Origin: Pseudomonas fluorescens
GTDB taxonomy: Bacteria > Pseudomonadota > Gammaproteobacteria > Pseudomonadales > Pseudomonadaceae
NCBI RefSeq assembly: GCF_001307155.1
Contig: NZ_CP012830.1
Coordinates: 4,958,501-5,022,500 of the forward strand
Length of the DNA: 64,000 nt
Direction of reading: 5' to 3'
A model generated the notes under the pieces. That model worked only from the letters and a program-made list of their open reading frames with translations, did no database searches and was not told the DNA's origin. The position numbers and the translations under genes were made by a program. Numbering within the stretch: position 1 is the first letter of the stretch; each line of letters starts with the position of its first letter. Positions 44,501 through 53,348 of the stretch are shown here, piece by piece.

Positions 44501-46412
44501 TAACGGTTTGTTGATGTCCGACAAGCTGCAACTGGTCGCAGCGTTCAACCACCTGCACATTTTCATCGACCCGAATCCACAGCCAGCCAACAGCTTCGCT
44601 GAGCGTCAGCGTCTGTTCGACCTGCCGCGTTCGGCGTGGTCGGATTACGACACCAGCATCATGTCTGAAGGCGGCGGGATTTTCTCCCGTAGCGCGAAGA
44701 GCATCGCGATTTCCCCGCAGATGAAAGAGCGCTTCGACATTCAGGCCGACAAGCTGACCCCGACCGAACTGCTGAACGCCTTGCTCAAGGCACCAGTGGA
44801 TCTGTTGTGGAACGGCGGTATCGGTACGTACGTCAAAGCCAGCAGCGAAAGCCACGCCGATGTCGGCGACAAGGCCAACGATGCACTGCGCGTGAACGGC
44901 AACGAACTGCGCTGCAAAGTCGTGGGCGAGGGCGGTAACCTCGGTATGACCCAACTGGGTCGTGTCGAATTCGGTCTCAATGGCGGCGGCTCGAACACCG
45001 ACTTCATCGACAACGCCGGTGGCGTGGACTGCTCCGACCACGAAGTGAACATCAAGATCCTGCTCAACGAAGTGGTGCAGGCTGGCGACATGACCGAGAA
45101 GCAACGTAACCAGTTGCTCGGCAGCATGACGGATGAAGTCGGCGGCCTGGTTCTCGGCAACAACTACAAGCAGACCCAGGCCCTGTCCCTGGCAGCCCGT
45201 CGCGCCTACGTGCGGATTGCCGAGTACAAGCGCTTGATGAACGACCTGGAAGGCCGTGGCAAGCTGGACCGTGCCATCGAGTTCCTGCCGACCGAAGATC
45301 AACTGAACGAGCGCGTTGCGGCAGGCCATGGCCTGACCCGTGCCGAGCTGTCGGTATTGATCTCCTACAGCAAGATCGACCTCAAGGAGCAGTTGCTCAA
45401 CTCCCTGGTGCCGGACGACGATTACCTGACCCGCGACATGGAAACCGCTTTCCCGCCGATGCTGGTCAGCAAGTTCTCCGAGGCCATGCGTCGTCACCGT
45501 CTGAAGCGTGAGATCGTCAGCACCCAGATCGCCAACGACCTGGTCAACCACATGGGCATCACCTTCGTTCAGCGACTCAAAGAGTCGACCGGCATGAGCC
45601 CGGCGAACGTGGCCGGCGCTTATGTGATCGTGCGTGACATCTTCCATCTCCCGCACTGGTTCCGTCAGATCGAGGCGCTGGATTACCAGGTGTCGGCTGA
45701 CGTACAACTGGAGCTGATGGATGAACTGATGCGTCTGGGCCGTCGTGCCACTCGCTGGTTCCTGCGCAGCCGTCGCAACGAGCAGAACGCAGCGCGCGAC
45801 GTCGCGCATTTCGGTCCACATCTGGCAGCGCTGGGCCTCAAGCTCGACGAACTGCTGGAAGGCCCGACCCGCGAAGGCTGGCAGACCCGCTACCAGGCCT
45901 ACGTCGCCGCTGGCGTACCCGAGTTGCTGGCGCGCATGGTTGCAGGCACCAGTCACCTGTACACCCTGTTGCCAATCATCGAGGCGGCGGATGTGACCGG
46001 CCAGAACGCAGCGGACGTGGCCAAGGCCTACTTCGCCGTGGGCAGCGCGCTGGACCTGACTTGGTACCTGCAACAGATCAGTGCTCTGCCGGTGGAAAAC
46101 AACTGGCAAGCGCTGGCCCGTGAAGCGTTCCGCGATGACATCGACTGGCAGCAACGGGCGATCACCATCTCGGTCCTGCAAATGGGCAACGGCAAGCAGG
46201 ACGTGGAAACACGTCTGGCCTTGTGGATGGACCAGAACCAGACCATGGTCGAGCGCTGGCGCGCCATGCTGGTGGACATCCGTGCCGCCAGCGGCACCGA
46301 CTACGCCATGTACGCGGTCGCCAACCGCGAACTGCTGGACCTGGCGTTGAGCGGTCAAGCGGTGGTGCCTGTCACGGCCACTGCAATCGCTGAACTGGAG
46401 CCTGCTGCCTGA
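41511..46412 (+). CDS. gdhB: NAD-specific glutamate dehydrogenase, large (about 180 kDa) type
   Basis: A 1633-aa protein of the very large NAD-GDH class. It has N-terminal ACT-like regulatory segments, a central catalytic part with the substrate-binding Lys in IVPVGAKGGFLPRRLP, and the nucleotide fold around DSITVVGVGDMAGDVFGNGL (about residue 985). It converts glutamate to 2-oxoglutarate and ammonia for amino-acid catabolism; in P. aeruginosa the homologue serves arginine use and is allosterically controlled by arginine and citrate. ATG 41511 follows GCGGAG. A terminator follows. Confidence 0.96.
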   Translation: MAFFTAASKADFQQQLQAALAQHISEQSLPQVALFAEQFFGIISLDELTQRRLSDLAGCTLSAWRLLERFDHAQPQVRVYNPDYERHGWQSTHTAVEVLHHDLPFLVDSVRTELNRRGYSIHTLQTTVLSVRRGAKGELLEILPKGSQGEGILQESLMYLEIDRCAHTAELNVLSKELEQVLSEVRVAVADFEPMKAKVQELIEGIDKSKFAVDAEEKSEIKGFLEWLVGNHFTFLGYEEFVVRDDKDGGHIEYDQSSFLGLTRLLRAGLTADDLRIEDYAVNYLREPTPLSFAKAAHPSRVHRPAYPDYVSIRQIDANGKVIKECRFMGLYTSSVYGESVRVIPYIRRKVDVIEQRSGFQSKAHLGKELAQVLEVLPRDDLFQTPVDELFSTVMSIVQIQERNKIRVFLRKDPYGRFCYCLAYVPRDIYSTEVRQKIQQVLMDRLKASDCEFWTFFSESVLARVQLILRVDPKNRLDIDPLLLEKEVVQACRSWQDDYASLVVESFGEAQGTNVLSDFPKGFPAGYRERFAAHSAVVDMQHLLSLSEKNPLVMSFYQPLGQVSGQRELHCKLYHADTPLALSDVLPILENLGLRVLGEFPYRLRHSNGREFWIHDFAFTAAEGLELDIQQLNDTLQDAFVHIVRGDAENDAFNRLVLTAGLPWRDVALLRAYARYLKQIRLGFDLGYIASTLNNHTDIARELTRLFKTRFYLARKLTSDDLDDKQLRLEQAILSALDDVQVLNEDRILRRYLDLIKATLRTNFYQTDANGQNKSYFSFKFNPHAIPELPKPVPKFEIFVYSPRVEGVHLRFGNVARGGLRWSDREEDFRTEVLGLVKAQQVKNSVIVPVGAKGGFLPRRLPLGGSRDEIAAEGIACYRIFISGLLDITDNLKDGALVPPANVVRHDDDDPYLVVAADKGTATFSDIANGIAIDYGFWLGDAFASGGSAGYDHKKMGITAKGAWVGVQRHFRERGINVQEDSITVVGVGDMAGDVFGNGLLMSDKLQLVAAFNHLHIFIDPNPQPANSFAERQRLFDLPRSAWSDYDTSIMSEGGGIFSRSAKSIAISPQMKERFDIQADKLTPTELLNALLKAPVDLLWNGGIGTYVKASSESHADVGDKANDALRVNGNELRCKVVGEGGNLGMTQLGRVEFGLNGGGSNTDFIDNAGGVDCSDHEVNIKILLNEVVQAGDMTEKQRNQLLGSMTDEVGGLVLGNNYKQTQALSLAARRAYVRIAEYKRLMNDLEGRGKLDRAIEFLPTEDQLNERVAAGHGLTRAELSVLISYSKIDLKEQLLNSLVPDDDYLTRDMETAFPPMLVSKFSEAMRRHRLKREIVSTQIANDLVNHMGITFVQRLKESTGMSPANVAGAYVIVRDIFHLPHWFRQIEALDYQVSADVQLELMDELMRLGRRATRWFLRSRRNEQNAARDVAHFGPHLAALGLKLDELLEGPTREGWQTRYQAYVAAGVPELLARMVAGTSHLYTLLPIIEAADVTGQNAADVAKAYFAVGSALDLTWYLQQISALPVENNWQALAREAFRDDIDWQQRAITISVLQMGNGKQDVETRLALWMDQNQTMVERWRAMLVDIRAASGTDYAMYAVANRELLDLALSGQAVVPVTATAIAELEPAA

Positions 46413-46428
46413 TCGTCAGGCGCTGAAT

Positions 46429-46464
46429 AAAAAAGCCCCGTATCGAGAGAAACGGGGCTTTTTT
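46429..46464 (+). terminator. Rho-independent terminator after gdhB
   Basis: AAAAAGCCCCGT and ACGGGGCTTTTTT form a stem, 16 bases after the stop codon. A lone REP-like piece, TGTAGGAGCCTGCGATCTTT, follows at about 46510. Confidence 0.92.
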
Positions 46465-46594
46465 AATTTAAACGTTAAAGAATGTGGGCTCTGACAGGGG
46501 AAGTCGATGTAGGAGCCTGCGATCTTTTAGCGTCAACTGCTTTGCAACATAAGTTTAAATATCTAGATCAAATGATCGTGGCCTGCGGTAGCGC

Positions 46595-47302
46595 CTACCG
46601 AATGATGACGGCCGTTCCGTTGTTCACCGAAAGTTTATCTGATGGTCTGCTTAGTAAATTGCTGAGCGACTGGTCAAACTTTTGCAAGGCGTGAACTTGA
46701 ATGTTTTGCTGTTCATTGATATCGGCAACTATCTCGCTTGTCGGTTTGAAGTCCGCCCACACCGGGCTCAGACTTTTTGCATCATGGCCCTGAGCAGTCC
46801 CGATGTAATTGAGATTGGCGTCATAGAAGGCCGCGCTGACGTCGGCCTGCACATTGGAACTGCGGGAAGTGATGAGCTGACTATGGGTATCGATGACCGC
46901 CACGACATCCGGTTTTGCGGCTTTAAGACTTTGCATGTCCGGGTAAACCGTCACCGAGCCGAACTGTCGTTGCAGTGAGGCCTTGACCCAATCCACCGCC
47001 ATGTCTGGTTGGGAGGTGGAAACATAGGCGTCGTGGATCGGTTGCACCAGCAGGCTCTGGCCGAAACCGGTGCCGGCGTTGGTCTGGTAGTCCTTGAGGT
47101 AGGCATGGCTGTTCTGGGTATTCTGACTGTAGACAATGCCCAGTGACACGTCCGGACCGCTGGTGACATGGGTGGCGCTGGAGTGCATGACCGGTGCAGT
47201 GAAGTAGTTTCTCAGCGCGGCTTGCTCTTCTGGAGCGGTGGGCACCGAACAGCCGGTTAATAAGGCGGTGAGGCTTACGCTGGTTAGCAGAATTAGTTTC
47301 AT
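46595..47302 (-). CDS. Hypothetical lipoprotein (235 aa)
   Basis: A lipoprotein with signal MKLILLTSVSLTALLTGCSV (lipobox LTGC), starting at 47302 behind GGAGA. The mature part has segments such as DMAVDWVKASLQRQFGSVTV, DVVAVIDTHSQLIT and ADVSAAFYDANLNYIGT, which suggest a fold like the DUF799/CsgG-type or LpoB-type lipoproteins, but this is only a resemblance. The neighbours give no clue. Its base composition is somewhat lower in GC at both ends of the gene. Confidence 0.75.
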   Translation of the reverse strand: MKLILLTSVSLTALLTGCSVPTAPEEQAALRNYFTAPVMHSSATHVTSGPDVSLGIVYSQNTQNSHAYLKDYQTNAGTGFGQSLLVQPIHDAYVSTSQPDMAVDWVKASLQRQFGSVTVYPDMQSLKAAKPDVVAVIDTHSQLITSRSSNVQADVSAAFYDANLNYIGTAQGHDAKSLSPVWADFKPTSEIVADINEQQNIQVHALQKFDQSLSNLLSRPSDKLSVNNGTAVIIR

Positions 47303-47529
47303 GGTGTGTCTCCAGTGAAACACATTCAGTCGGGAAGTTTAAGCGGCCAACTAGTGTCGGCGTAGTTCCAGACTAAATCTGTGGGCTGGAAATAAAATAG
47401 CCAATGGCTCCGCTGGTCAGGTCGCCAATTTATTATGGGTTTAAAAATGTGCGAGTAACTTCCCAAGGAAATAAACAGGGCTTGAATAGTGGATTCAGAC
47501 CCTGTTGCTTATGGCAGGTTGCGCGGGTA

Positions 47530-47949
47530 TTAGTTTTTTAACGGGATCAACACTTCATCGGTTTTATCCATCAACATGAATACCAGTAATTTGGCAGGTT
47601 TTGTGGCGCTGGCGTTTTTCGAGATCAGGTGCTCGGAACCCGCCGGCTCATACCAGGACTCGCCAGCCTTGTAGGTGATGGCTTGCTCGCCCTTGACCTG
47701 GGAAGTCACTTCACCCGAGACCACATAGGCCATGGCCGTGCCCTGATGTTTATGGGCAATCGAGGCTTGTCCCGGCTGGTAATCAACCACCAGCATCATG
47801 GCTTTCTTGCCCGGTGCATTGAGCAGCATCTGGTCTTGCAGCATGGTGACCTTTTCTTGATGACCGGCGGCCTCATGGGCGAATGCCGAGGTGGAAACGG
47901 TCAGAGTCAGGGCAATAAGGGGCGCGGCACAGAAGCGCAAAAAGTTCAT
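47530..47949 (-). CDS. Secreted cupin-domain protein
   Basis: A 139-aa protein with signal peptide (CAAPLIALTLTVSTSAFAHE) and one cupin barrel: PGQASIAHKHQGTAMAYVVS carries the first metal motif and GESWYEPAGSEHLISKN the second. It is a small periplasmic cupin, function unknown; relatives may bind a metal or small ligand. It is a single gene. Confidence 0.88.
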   Translation of the reverse strand: MNFLRFCAAPLIALTLTVSTSAFAHEAAGHQEKVTMLQDQMLLNAPGKKAMMLVVDYQPGQASIAHKHQGTAMAYVVSGEVTSQVKGEQAITYKAGESWYEPAGSEHLISKNASATKPAKLLVFMLMDKTDEVLIPLKN

Positions 47950-48060
47950 GGTTTTACCTGCAGTGGATTAGTGGTCAGGGACCAATCTAGTGCGCCACCC
48001 TTGACAATCAAACAGCCAATATTCGAGAAGGTCAGGGGACCAATTGCGTACAGAGAAACG

Positions 48061-48138
48061 AAAAGATCTCAGCCTGCGGCAGCTCCTACACGGGGTTATG
48101 CGTTTCCCTGTGGGAGCTGCCGCAGACTGCGATCTTTT
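48061..48138. repeat. REP pair, family C
   Basis: AAAGATCTCAGCCTGCGGCA and GCTCCTACACGG are mirrored by CTGTGGGAGCTGCCGCAG and ACTGCGATCTTTT. It lies in the gap between the cupin gene and the monooxygenase gene. Confidence 0.85.
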
Positions 48139-48148
48139 GATCTTGTTT

Positions 48149-48442
48149 TTAGTGGATCGGAAAACTATTGAAGTCGACGCTGCTGGCCAGTCGGCTGTCG
48201 ATCAGGCTGATGAAGCCTTGAACTTGCGGGCAGTAGAAGTGTGATTGCATGGCGGTTTCGGACTGCCAGCGGGCACTGACCGTCCATCGATTGTCATCCT
48301 CCGGACAGCGGTCGACCATGTAGGAATCGCAGCCTGGGAGCTCACGCAATGTTTCGACGATCTTCTGCAATTGCTTGCCCAGTTCATCCGAGCGGCCAGC
48401 GGCGGCCTGTACCTGGACCGTATTGATTATTTCGTTGGGCAT
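48149..48442 (-). CDS. Antibiotic biosynthesis monooxygenase (ABM) domain protein
   Basis: A 97-aa ferredoxin-like-fold protein (INTVQVQAAAGRSDELGKQL, LRELPGCDSYMVDRCPEDDN and WTVSARWQSETAMQSHF). Such proteins are quinol monooxygenases or simply stress-related cofactor-free oxygenases. ATG 48442 has a reasonable AGGAG upstream. It is downstream of the REP pair and alone. Confidence 0.88.
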   Translation of the reverse strand: MPNEIINTVQVQAAAGRSDELGKQLQKIVETLRELPGCDSYMVDRCPEDDNRWTVSARWQSETAMQSHFYCPQVQGFISLIDSRLASSVDFNSFPIH

Positions 48443-48567
48443 CGCACACGCTCCTGTATCAAGCCGGACGAGGCTCGCTCAAGGTGGGATAACGCATGTG
48501 CAGGATAGGCCTGTGGCTGGTAGCGGCCAACAGCCAATTGGCAGTAAAAGTGCCATACCAATAGACC

Positions 48568-50001
48568 TCAACAGACTTGCTGCAAAATGTCCCGCAGACG
48601 GTCAAGGGCACTATCGATGTCCAGGGTTTCGATGGAGCCGAAGCCCATGAACAGCCCGGCCCGTGGCGGTTGCTGATAGTAAAAACCGCTCAGGCCATAC
48701 AGCCCGACGTCGAGTTTTTTCGCCAATGTGATGACCAGCGGGACATCCACCTCGACTTTGCACAGCAAGGCCATGTGAAAGCCGGCAGTGGTTGGCACCG
48801 CTTCGAGCCAGGGCGAAAGGTCCCCGGCGACGCGTGCGAGGATGCGCTCGCGCCGCCCGGCATAGACCGTATGGCAGCGGCGGATGTGTTTCAGCAGGCA
48901 GCCTTCGGCGATGAACTTGGCCAAGGCCCATTGCGGCAGGGTCGAGGTGTGCAGGTCGGTCAGTTGCTTGGCGCGGATCACCGCGTCGAGAATGGCCGGC
49001 GGCAGAATCGCGTAACCCAGGCGCAATTCTGGCAGCAGGGTTTTCGAAAAGGTCCCGACGTAGGCGACGATCCCGCGCTCATCCATGCTTTGCAGGGAGT
49101 CGGTGGGGCGGCCCGCGTAGCGGAACTCACTGTCGTAGTCGTCCTCGATAATGATCGCGCCCAGCTCATGTGCCCTTGCCAGCAAGGCTTCGCGCCGTGC
49201 CTGGCTCATCGGCATGCCGAGCGGGAACTGGTGAGAGGGTGTGACATAGATCAGCCGGGTTCCATCGGGAATCAGCTCGACTTGAATGCCTTGTTCATCC
49301 ACCGGCACCCCGACCGCCTCGGCGCCGTGGGAGGTGAACAACAGGCGTGCCGGCGGGTAGCCGGGATCTTCCATCGCGACGAGGCTACCGGGCTCGGTCA
49401 GTACGCGGGAGATCAGGTCCAGCGCTTGCTGCGCGCCGTTGCACACCACCACGTCGTCGTCCTGGCAATTGACCCCGCGAGAAAAGGCGATATGCCGGGC
49501 GATCGCGTTGCGCAGCGTCGGCAGGCCTTCCGGCTCGCTGTAAAAACCCTTGGAGCCAGCAATCTGTCGCAGCGCATGGGCGGTGCAGCGGCGCCAGTCA
49601 TCCTGAGGAAACAGGCCCTTGCTGGTGGCACCGCCGATGAACTCGTAACGTAGCGAACCTTCCTGGGTGGGGTGGCGCAAGAACCACGGCATGTTGCGCC
49701 AACGCTCGAGGATGTCGGCGCTCGCCAGTTCGCAATGGCTCTGTTTGCGGACGATTGCCGAGGGGCGGGGATTGACGTAGGTGCCTTTGCCGATCCTCCC
49801 GGTGAGGAAGTTCTCGTAGGTCAACTGCGCGTAGGTGTCGGAAATGGTCTTGCGTGAGATGCCCAATTGTTCGGCGAGCAAGCGGCTCGGCGGTAGCTGT
49901 GTCCCGGCGGCCAGGCGACCCGACTCTATGGCGCTGCGCAGTTGCTGATACAGCTGACCGGCGAGGTCCTTGCGGCCGTTGATCACAACATGAAGTTCCA
50001 T
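48568..50001 (-). CDS. MocR/PdxR-type regulator (GntR HTH fused to aminotransferase-like domain)
   Basis: A 477-aa protein. Residues 1-75 form a GntR winged HTH (LPPSRLLAEQLGISRKTISD, TGRIGKGTYV). From about residue 110 it has the fold-type I aminotransferase domain, with the PLP-binding Lys in GTFSKTLLPELRLGY and IIEDDYDSEFRYAGR. MocR regulators sense PLP or amino-acid derivatives. MpaR (PA4132), which controls the cyanide-inducible PA4129-PA4134 group, is a MocR protein, and a similar cluster begins 1.6 kb downstream, so it is a candidate counterpart; this is inference. Confidence 0.92.
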   Translation of the reverse strand: MELHVVINGRKDLAGQLYQQLRSAIESGRLAAGTQLPPSRLLAEQLGISRKTISDTYAQLTYENFLTGRIGKGTYVNPRPSAIVRKQSHCELASADILERWRNMPWFLRHPTQEGSLRYEFIGGATSKGLFPQDDWRRCTAHALRQIAGSKGFYSEPEGLPTLRNAIARHIAFSRGVNCQDDDVVVCNGAQQALDLISRVLTEPGSLVAMEDPGYPPARLLFTSHGAEAVGVPVDEQGIQVELIPDGTRLIYVTPSHQFPLGMPMSQARREALLARAHELGAIIIEDDYDSEFRYAGRPTDSLQSMDERGIVAYVGTFSKTLLPELRLGYAILPPAILDAVIRAKQLTDLHTSTLPQWALAKFIAEGCLLKHIRRCHTVYAGRRERILARVAGDLSPWLEAVPTTAGFHMALLCKVEVDVPLVITLAKKLDVGLYGLSGFYYQQPPRAGLFMGFGSIETLDIDSALDRLRDILQQVC

Positions 50002-50188
50002 ACCCGCGAGGCTCCTGCGGCAGTTGGTGTATTGGGAAGACGTGCATGGCGCCAGATTACCCGTATTGCGGTGTCGGGAAGAAGCTGCAGCGCATCCCTA
50101 TTCGCGCCTCGTCGCGCTATGGCTGTCGTCATCCGGGTGATGATCCGTTTAGACTCGATGGCCATGCTACTTTCAAGGAGGAATCACC

Positions 50189-50710
50189 ATGTCAGCCATC
50201 GATCCTGTGATCAGCATTGAGCGTATGAGCGAAGCCCACATCGAGGGCATTACCGCGCTTTACAACGATCCGGCGGTTGCCCGCCAGGTGCTGCAAATGC
50301 CGTTTCAGTCCACTGAAGTCTGGCGCAAGCGCCTGGCGCCGGAGAACGAGCGGGTGGTGCAACTGGTGGCGTTGCATCAGGGCCAGGTGATTGGCAACGT
50401 CGGCCTGGAGCAGGTTTCGCGGATTCGTCGCAGTCATTGCGCCAACATCGGCATGGGCGTGGCGGTCGCGTGGCAAGGCAAGGGCGTTGGCTCTCGGCTG
50501 CTCGCGGCGGTGCTCGACCTTGCCGACAACTGGATGAACGTGCAACGGGTCGAACTCTCGGTGTATGCGGATAACGAAGCGGCGATCGGGCTGTATCGCA
50601 AGTTTGGTTTCGACACAGAAGGCTTGTTTCGCGAGTATGCAGTGCGCGATGGGGTGCTGGTGGATGCCCTGAGCATGGCGCGCTTGCGCCGTCTGCTCAA
50701 GGCGCGCTGA
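50189..50710 (+). CDS. GNAT family N-acetyltransferase
   Basis: A 173-aa acetyltransferase with the acetyl-CoA motif in VAVAWQGKGVGSRLLAAVLD and RVELSVYADNEAAIGLYRKF, then FDTEGLFREYAVRDGVLVDA. This resembles the amino-acid or RimJ-like GNAT branch. AAGGAGG precedes the ATG. It is divergent from the MocR gene across 187 bases, so it could be a target. The substrate is unknown. Confidence 0.92.
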   Translation: MSAIDPVISIERMSEAHIEGITALYNDPAVARQVLQMPFQSTEVWRKRLAPENERVVQLVALHQGQVIGNVGLEQVSRIRRSHCANIGMGVAVAWQGKGVGSRLLAAVLDLADNWMNVQRVELSVYADNEAAIGLYRKFGFDTEGLFREYAVRDGVLVDALSMARLRRLLKAR

Positions 50711-50954
50711 GTCAGCCGCCGAGGGCGAACGCCAGCGCAGCTTGCGCATACCGTTCGGCGGCATCCGGGACCAATACGCTCCTGTTGATGACGGAGTGCG
50801 GCCTACAATGTCCGCGATCCGGCAGCGGAGTAAACCCTTGGCGCGGCGCTGAAGTGTCAGCAAGGTGTGCATGCCCGGTTTTAGTCGTACGCCGGCAGCG
50901 TGCATCTGCCATGCTCAAAGTCCGCAGTACTGCTTCAACCAAAGGAACACAGCA

Positions 50955-51449
50955 ATGGATGACGTACAGCAACTGGGTGAGATGCTTCGCCACTACGCAG
51001 AAAGCGAAGCGCACAAGAAGCAGCTGTTTGAAACCCAATCGGCAGTGTGGGCAACACGAATTGGCGAGTTGTTCGGGCAGATCGAGCAGTGGCTGGCCCC
51101 GGTCAAGGCCCCGCATTTGCTGGAGGTGAGCCGCGAAGCCTATGTGGCGTTCGGGGCGAACGTGCCGGTCGAAAGCTCGACCTTCAAGACCGAAAAACTG
51201 AGCATTCTGATTGCCGGCAAACCGGTGGAAATCGTCCCGGAAGTGATGGGTGCCGGTGGGCTGATTACACTGGCGGTCATGGGCTTGACCGCTGCGCGTT
51301 ACGGCAGCGTGTCGCTGGTGTGCCAACCCCCTTCGACTGACTGGCAGTGGCGCAAGACCAATGGCCTGAAAGACCCGGACACCTTTGCCTTCGACGCGAA
51401 TTTCCTGGCGCAGCAGTTGCAGAGCCTGATACCGCGCGATCGGGGTTGA
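50955..51449 (+). CDS. Conserved hypothetical protein (164 aa)
   Basis: A soluble protein starting MDDVQQLGEMLRHYAESEAH behind AAAGGA, with the central segment FKTEKLSILIAGKPVEIVPE and GAGGLITLAVMGLTAARYGS near residues 97-116. The last, hydrophobic, could be buried rather than membrane-spanning. It resembles a Pseudomonas hypothetical; no function known to me. The longer upstream frame has no conserved start. Confidence 0.72.
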   Translation: MDDVQQLGEMLRHYAESEAHKKQLFETQSAVWATRIGELFGQIEQWLAPVKAPHLLEVSREAYVAFGANVPVESSTFKTEKLSILIAGKPVEIVPEVMGAGGLITLAVMGLTAARYGSVSLVCQPPSTDWQWRKTNGLKDPDTFAFDANFLAQQLQSLIPRDRG

Positions 51450-51475
51450 GTCGAGTTCTGGCAGGTGTGAACTTT

Positions 51476-51623
51476 TGTGGCGAGGGGGCTTGCCCCCGTT
51501 GGAGCGCGAAGCGGTCCAAAAGTCGATGATCGTATTGTGTCAGGGAAAATGCATCTGCCGGTTTTACGACTGCTTCGCAGCCGAACGGGGCGGTGCGGCG
51601 TTCCGGCAAGCCCCCTCGCCACA
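51476..51623. repeat. REP pair, family B
   Basis: TGTGGCGAGGGGGCTTGCCC at 51476 is mirrored at 51605-51623. It contains GGAGCGCGAAGCGG, which it shares with 27830-27943. The stretch between the arms is longer than in the other pair. Confidence 0.85.
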
Positions 51624-51640
51624 GGGGGTGTGGTTTGACT

Positions 51641-51862
51641 TCAAACCTCCAGATTCCCCCAACCCGGCCTGGCTTCTTCGGGGGCAACGGCTTTCACCGT
51701 CTTGCCCGTCGCCAACTCCACCCGCCGTGCCACTTCCGGGTCATCGGCAAACGGTATCAGACTGGCATCTTCCAGGCTTTCGGCCGACTGATGCTTCAAG
51801 CAATACTCCACCGATAAATACAGGCACGCCACGCCCAACAGATTCAACATGACTTCGATCAT
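51641..51862 (-). CDS. Small membrane protein downstream of orphan ccoN (73 aa)
   Basis: A 73-aa protein with an N-terminal membrane helix (MIEVMLNLLGVACLYLSVEY) and a soluble tail (DASLIPFADDPEVARRVELA). ATG 51862 is favoured because AGGGA lies at a proper distance; ATG 51871 is too close to it. It is 58 bases downstream of the orphan ccoN on the same strand. It resembles the small CcoQ/FixQ-type subunits in size and position, and probably corresponds to the small gene next to ccoN4 in P. aeruginosa. Confidence 0.7.
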   Translation of the reverse strand: MIEVMLNLLGVACLYLSVEYCLKHQSAESLEDASLIPFADDPEVARRVELATGKTVKAVAPEEARPGWGNLEV

Positions 51863-51920
51863 GACAAACATTCCCTGAGGTGAGAGGCGCAAGCCGGTGG
51901 GGCTTGCGTCATGGGCCGGA

Positions 51921-53348
51921 TCAAGCGATCTGCGCTTCTTGCTCAGCGATTTTCAGGTCGGCGACCCGCACGGTGCGCCAGGTGTTGTAAGCCATCAACA
52001 GCATGCCGCTGAGGAAGAACACGCCGCCGACGAAACGCACAATGAAGCCAGGATGGCTGGCCACCAGGGTTTCGACGAAGGAATAGGTCAGCGTGCCATC
52101 GTCGTTGATGGCGCGCCACATCAGGCCCTGGGTGATGCCGTTGACCCACATCGAGGCGATGTACAGCACGGTGCCGATGGTTGCGAGCCAGAAGTGCGTG
52201 TTGATCAGACTGATGCTGTACATCTGCTCGCGGCCAAAGACTTTCGGGATCATGTGGTACAGCGAACCGAAGGTGATCATCGCCACCCAGCCCAAGGCGC
52301 CGGCGTGTACGTGGCCGATGGTCCAGTCGGTGTAGTGGGAGAGGGCGTTGACGGTTTTGATCGCCATCATCGGCCCTTCGAACGTCGACATGCCGTAGAA
52401 CGCCAGCGACAGCACCAAGAACCGCAGAATCGGGTCGGTGCGCAACTTATGCCAGGCGCCCGAGAGCGTCATCATCCCGTTGATCATCCCGCCCCAGCTC
52501 GGCGCCAGCAGGATCAGCGACATCGCCATGCCCAGCGATTGCGCCCAGTCCGGCAGTGCGGTGTAGTGCAAGTGGTGTGGGCCGGCCCAGATGTACAGGG
52601 TGATCAGCGCCCAGAAATGCACGATCGACAACCGATAGGAATACACCGGCCGGCCGACCTGTTTCGGCACGAAGTAATACATCATCCCGAGGAAGCCGGT
52701 GGTCAGGAAGAAGCCCACTGCGTTGTGCCCATACCACCACTGCACCATCGCATCGGTGGCCCCGGAATACACCGGATAGGACTTGAACCAACCCACCGGA
52801 ATCGACAGGTGATTGACCACGTGCAGCATGGCGATCACCACAATGAACGCACCGAAGAACCAGTTGCCGACGTAGATGTGCTTGGTCTTGCGCTGCACCA
52901 CGGTGGTGAAAAACACGATGGCGTAGGCGACCCAGACCACCGTCATCCACACCGCGCCGGAGAACTCGATCTCGGCGTATTCCTTGGTGGTGGTGTAGCC
53001 CAGGGGGAGGGTGATCAGCATGCTGACGATCACCGATTGCCAGCCCCAGAAGGTGAAGGCGGCGAGTTTGTCGCTGTACAGTCGCACCTGGCAGGTGCGC
53101 TGAACCGCGTAGTAGCTGGCGGCAAATTGTGCGCTGCCGGCAAAACCGAAAATCACCAGGCTGGTGTGCAGCGGGCGCAAGCGACCAAAGGTGGTCCAGG
53201 GCAAATCGAGGTTCGCCTCCGGCCACACCAGTTGCGAGGCGATCCACACGCCCATCGCCATCCCGATAACACCCCATACCACTGTTGCCACGACGAATTG
53301 GCGGACGACCTTGTAGTTATAGGCCTGTCCGATTGCTGCTGTGCTCAT
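51921..53348 (-). CDS. ccoN: Orphan cbb3-type cytochrome c oxidase subunit I (CcoN4-like)
   Basis: A 475-aa integral membrane protein with about 12 helices. The heme/CuB ligand histidines are in RPLHTSLVIFGFAGS, WWYGHNAVGFFLTTGFLG, AGPHHLHYTALPDW and IGHVHAGALGWVAM. There are no ccoO or ccoP genes beside it, so it must combine with subunits encoded elsewhere. P. aeruginosa CcoN4 does so and supports respiration in cyanide. ATG 53348 follows GGAAG; the longer frame lacks support. It diverges from the nitrite/sulfite reductase gene. Confidence 0.93.
   Translation of the reverse strand: MSTAAIGQAYNYKVVRQFVVATVVWGVIGMAMGVWIASQLVWPEANLDLPWTTFGRLRPLHTSLVIFGFAGSAQFAASYYAVQRTCQVRLYSDKLAAFTFWGWQSVIVSMLITLPLGYTTTKEYAEIEFSGAVWMTVVWVAYAIVFFTTVVQRKTKHIYVGNWFFGAFIVVIAMLHVVNHLSIPVGWFKSYPVYSGATDAMVQWWYGHNAVGFFLTTGFLGMMYYFVPKQVGRPVYSYRLSIVHFWALITLYIWAGPHHLHYTALPDWAQSLGMAMSLILLAPSWGGMINGMMTLSGAWHKLRTDPILRFLVLSLAFYGMSTFEGPMMAIKTVNALSHYTDWTIGHVHAGALGWVAMITFGSLYHMIPKVFGREQMYSISLINTHFWLATIGTVLYIASMWVNGITQGLMWRAINDDGTLTYSFVETLVASHPGFIVRFVGGVFFLSGMLLMAYNTWRTVRVADLKIAEQEAQIA

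Noticed and set aside
41592..46358. A 1588-aa open frame antisense to the glutamate dehydrogenase gene
   Set aside because: It mirrors a high-GC gene with strong codon bias, has no family motif and overlaps a certain gene for its full length.
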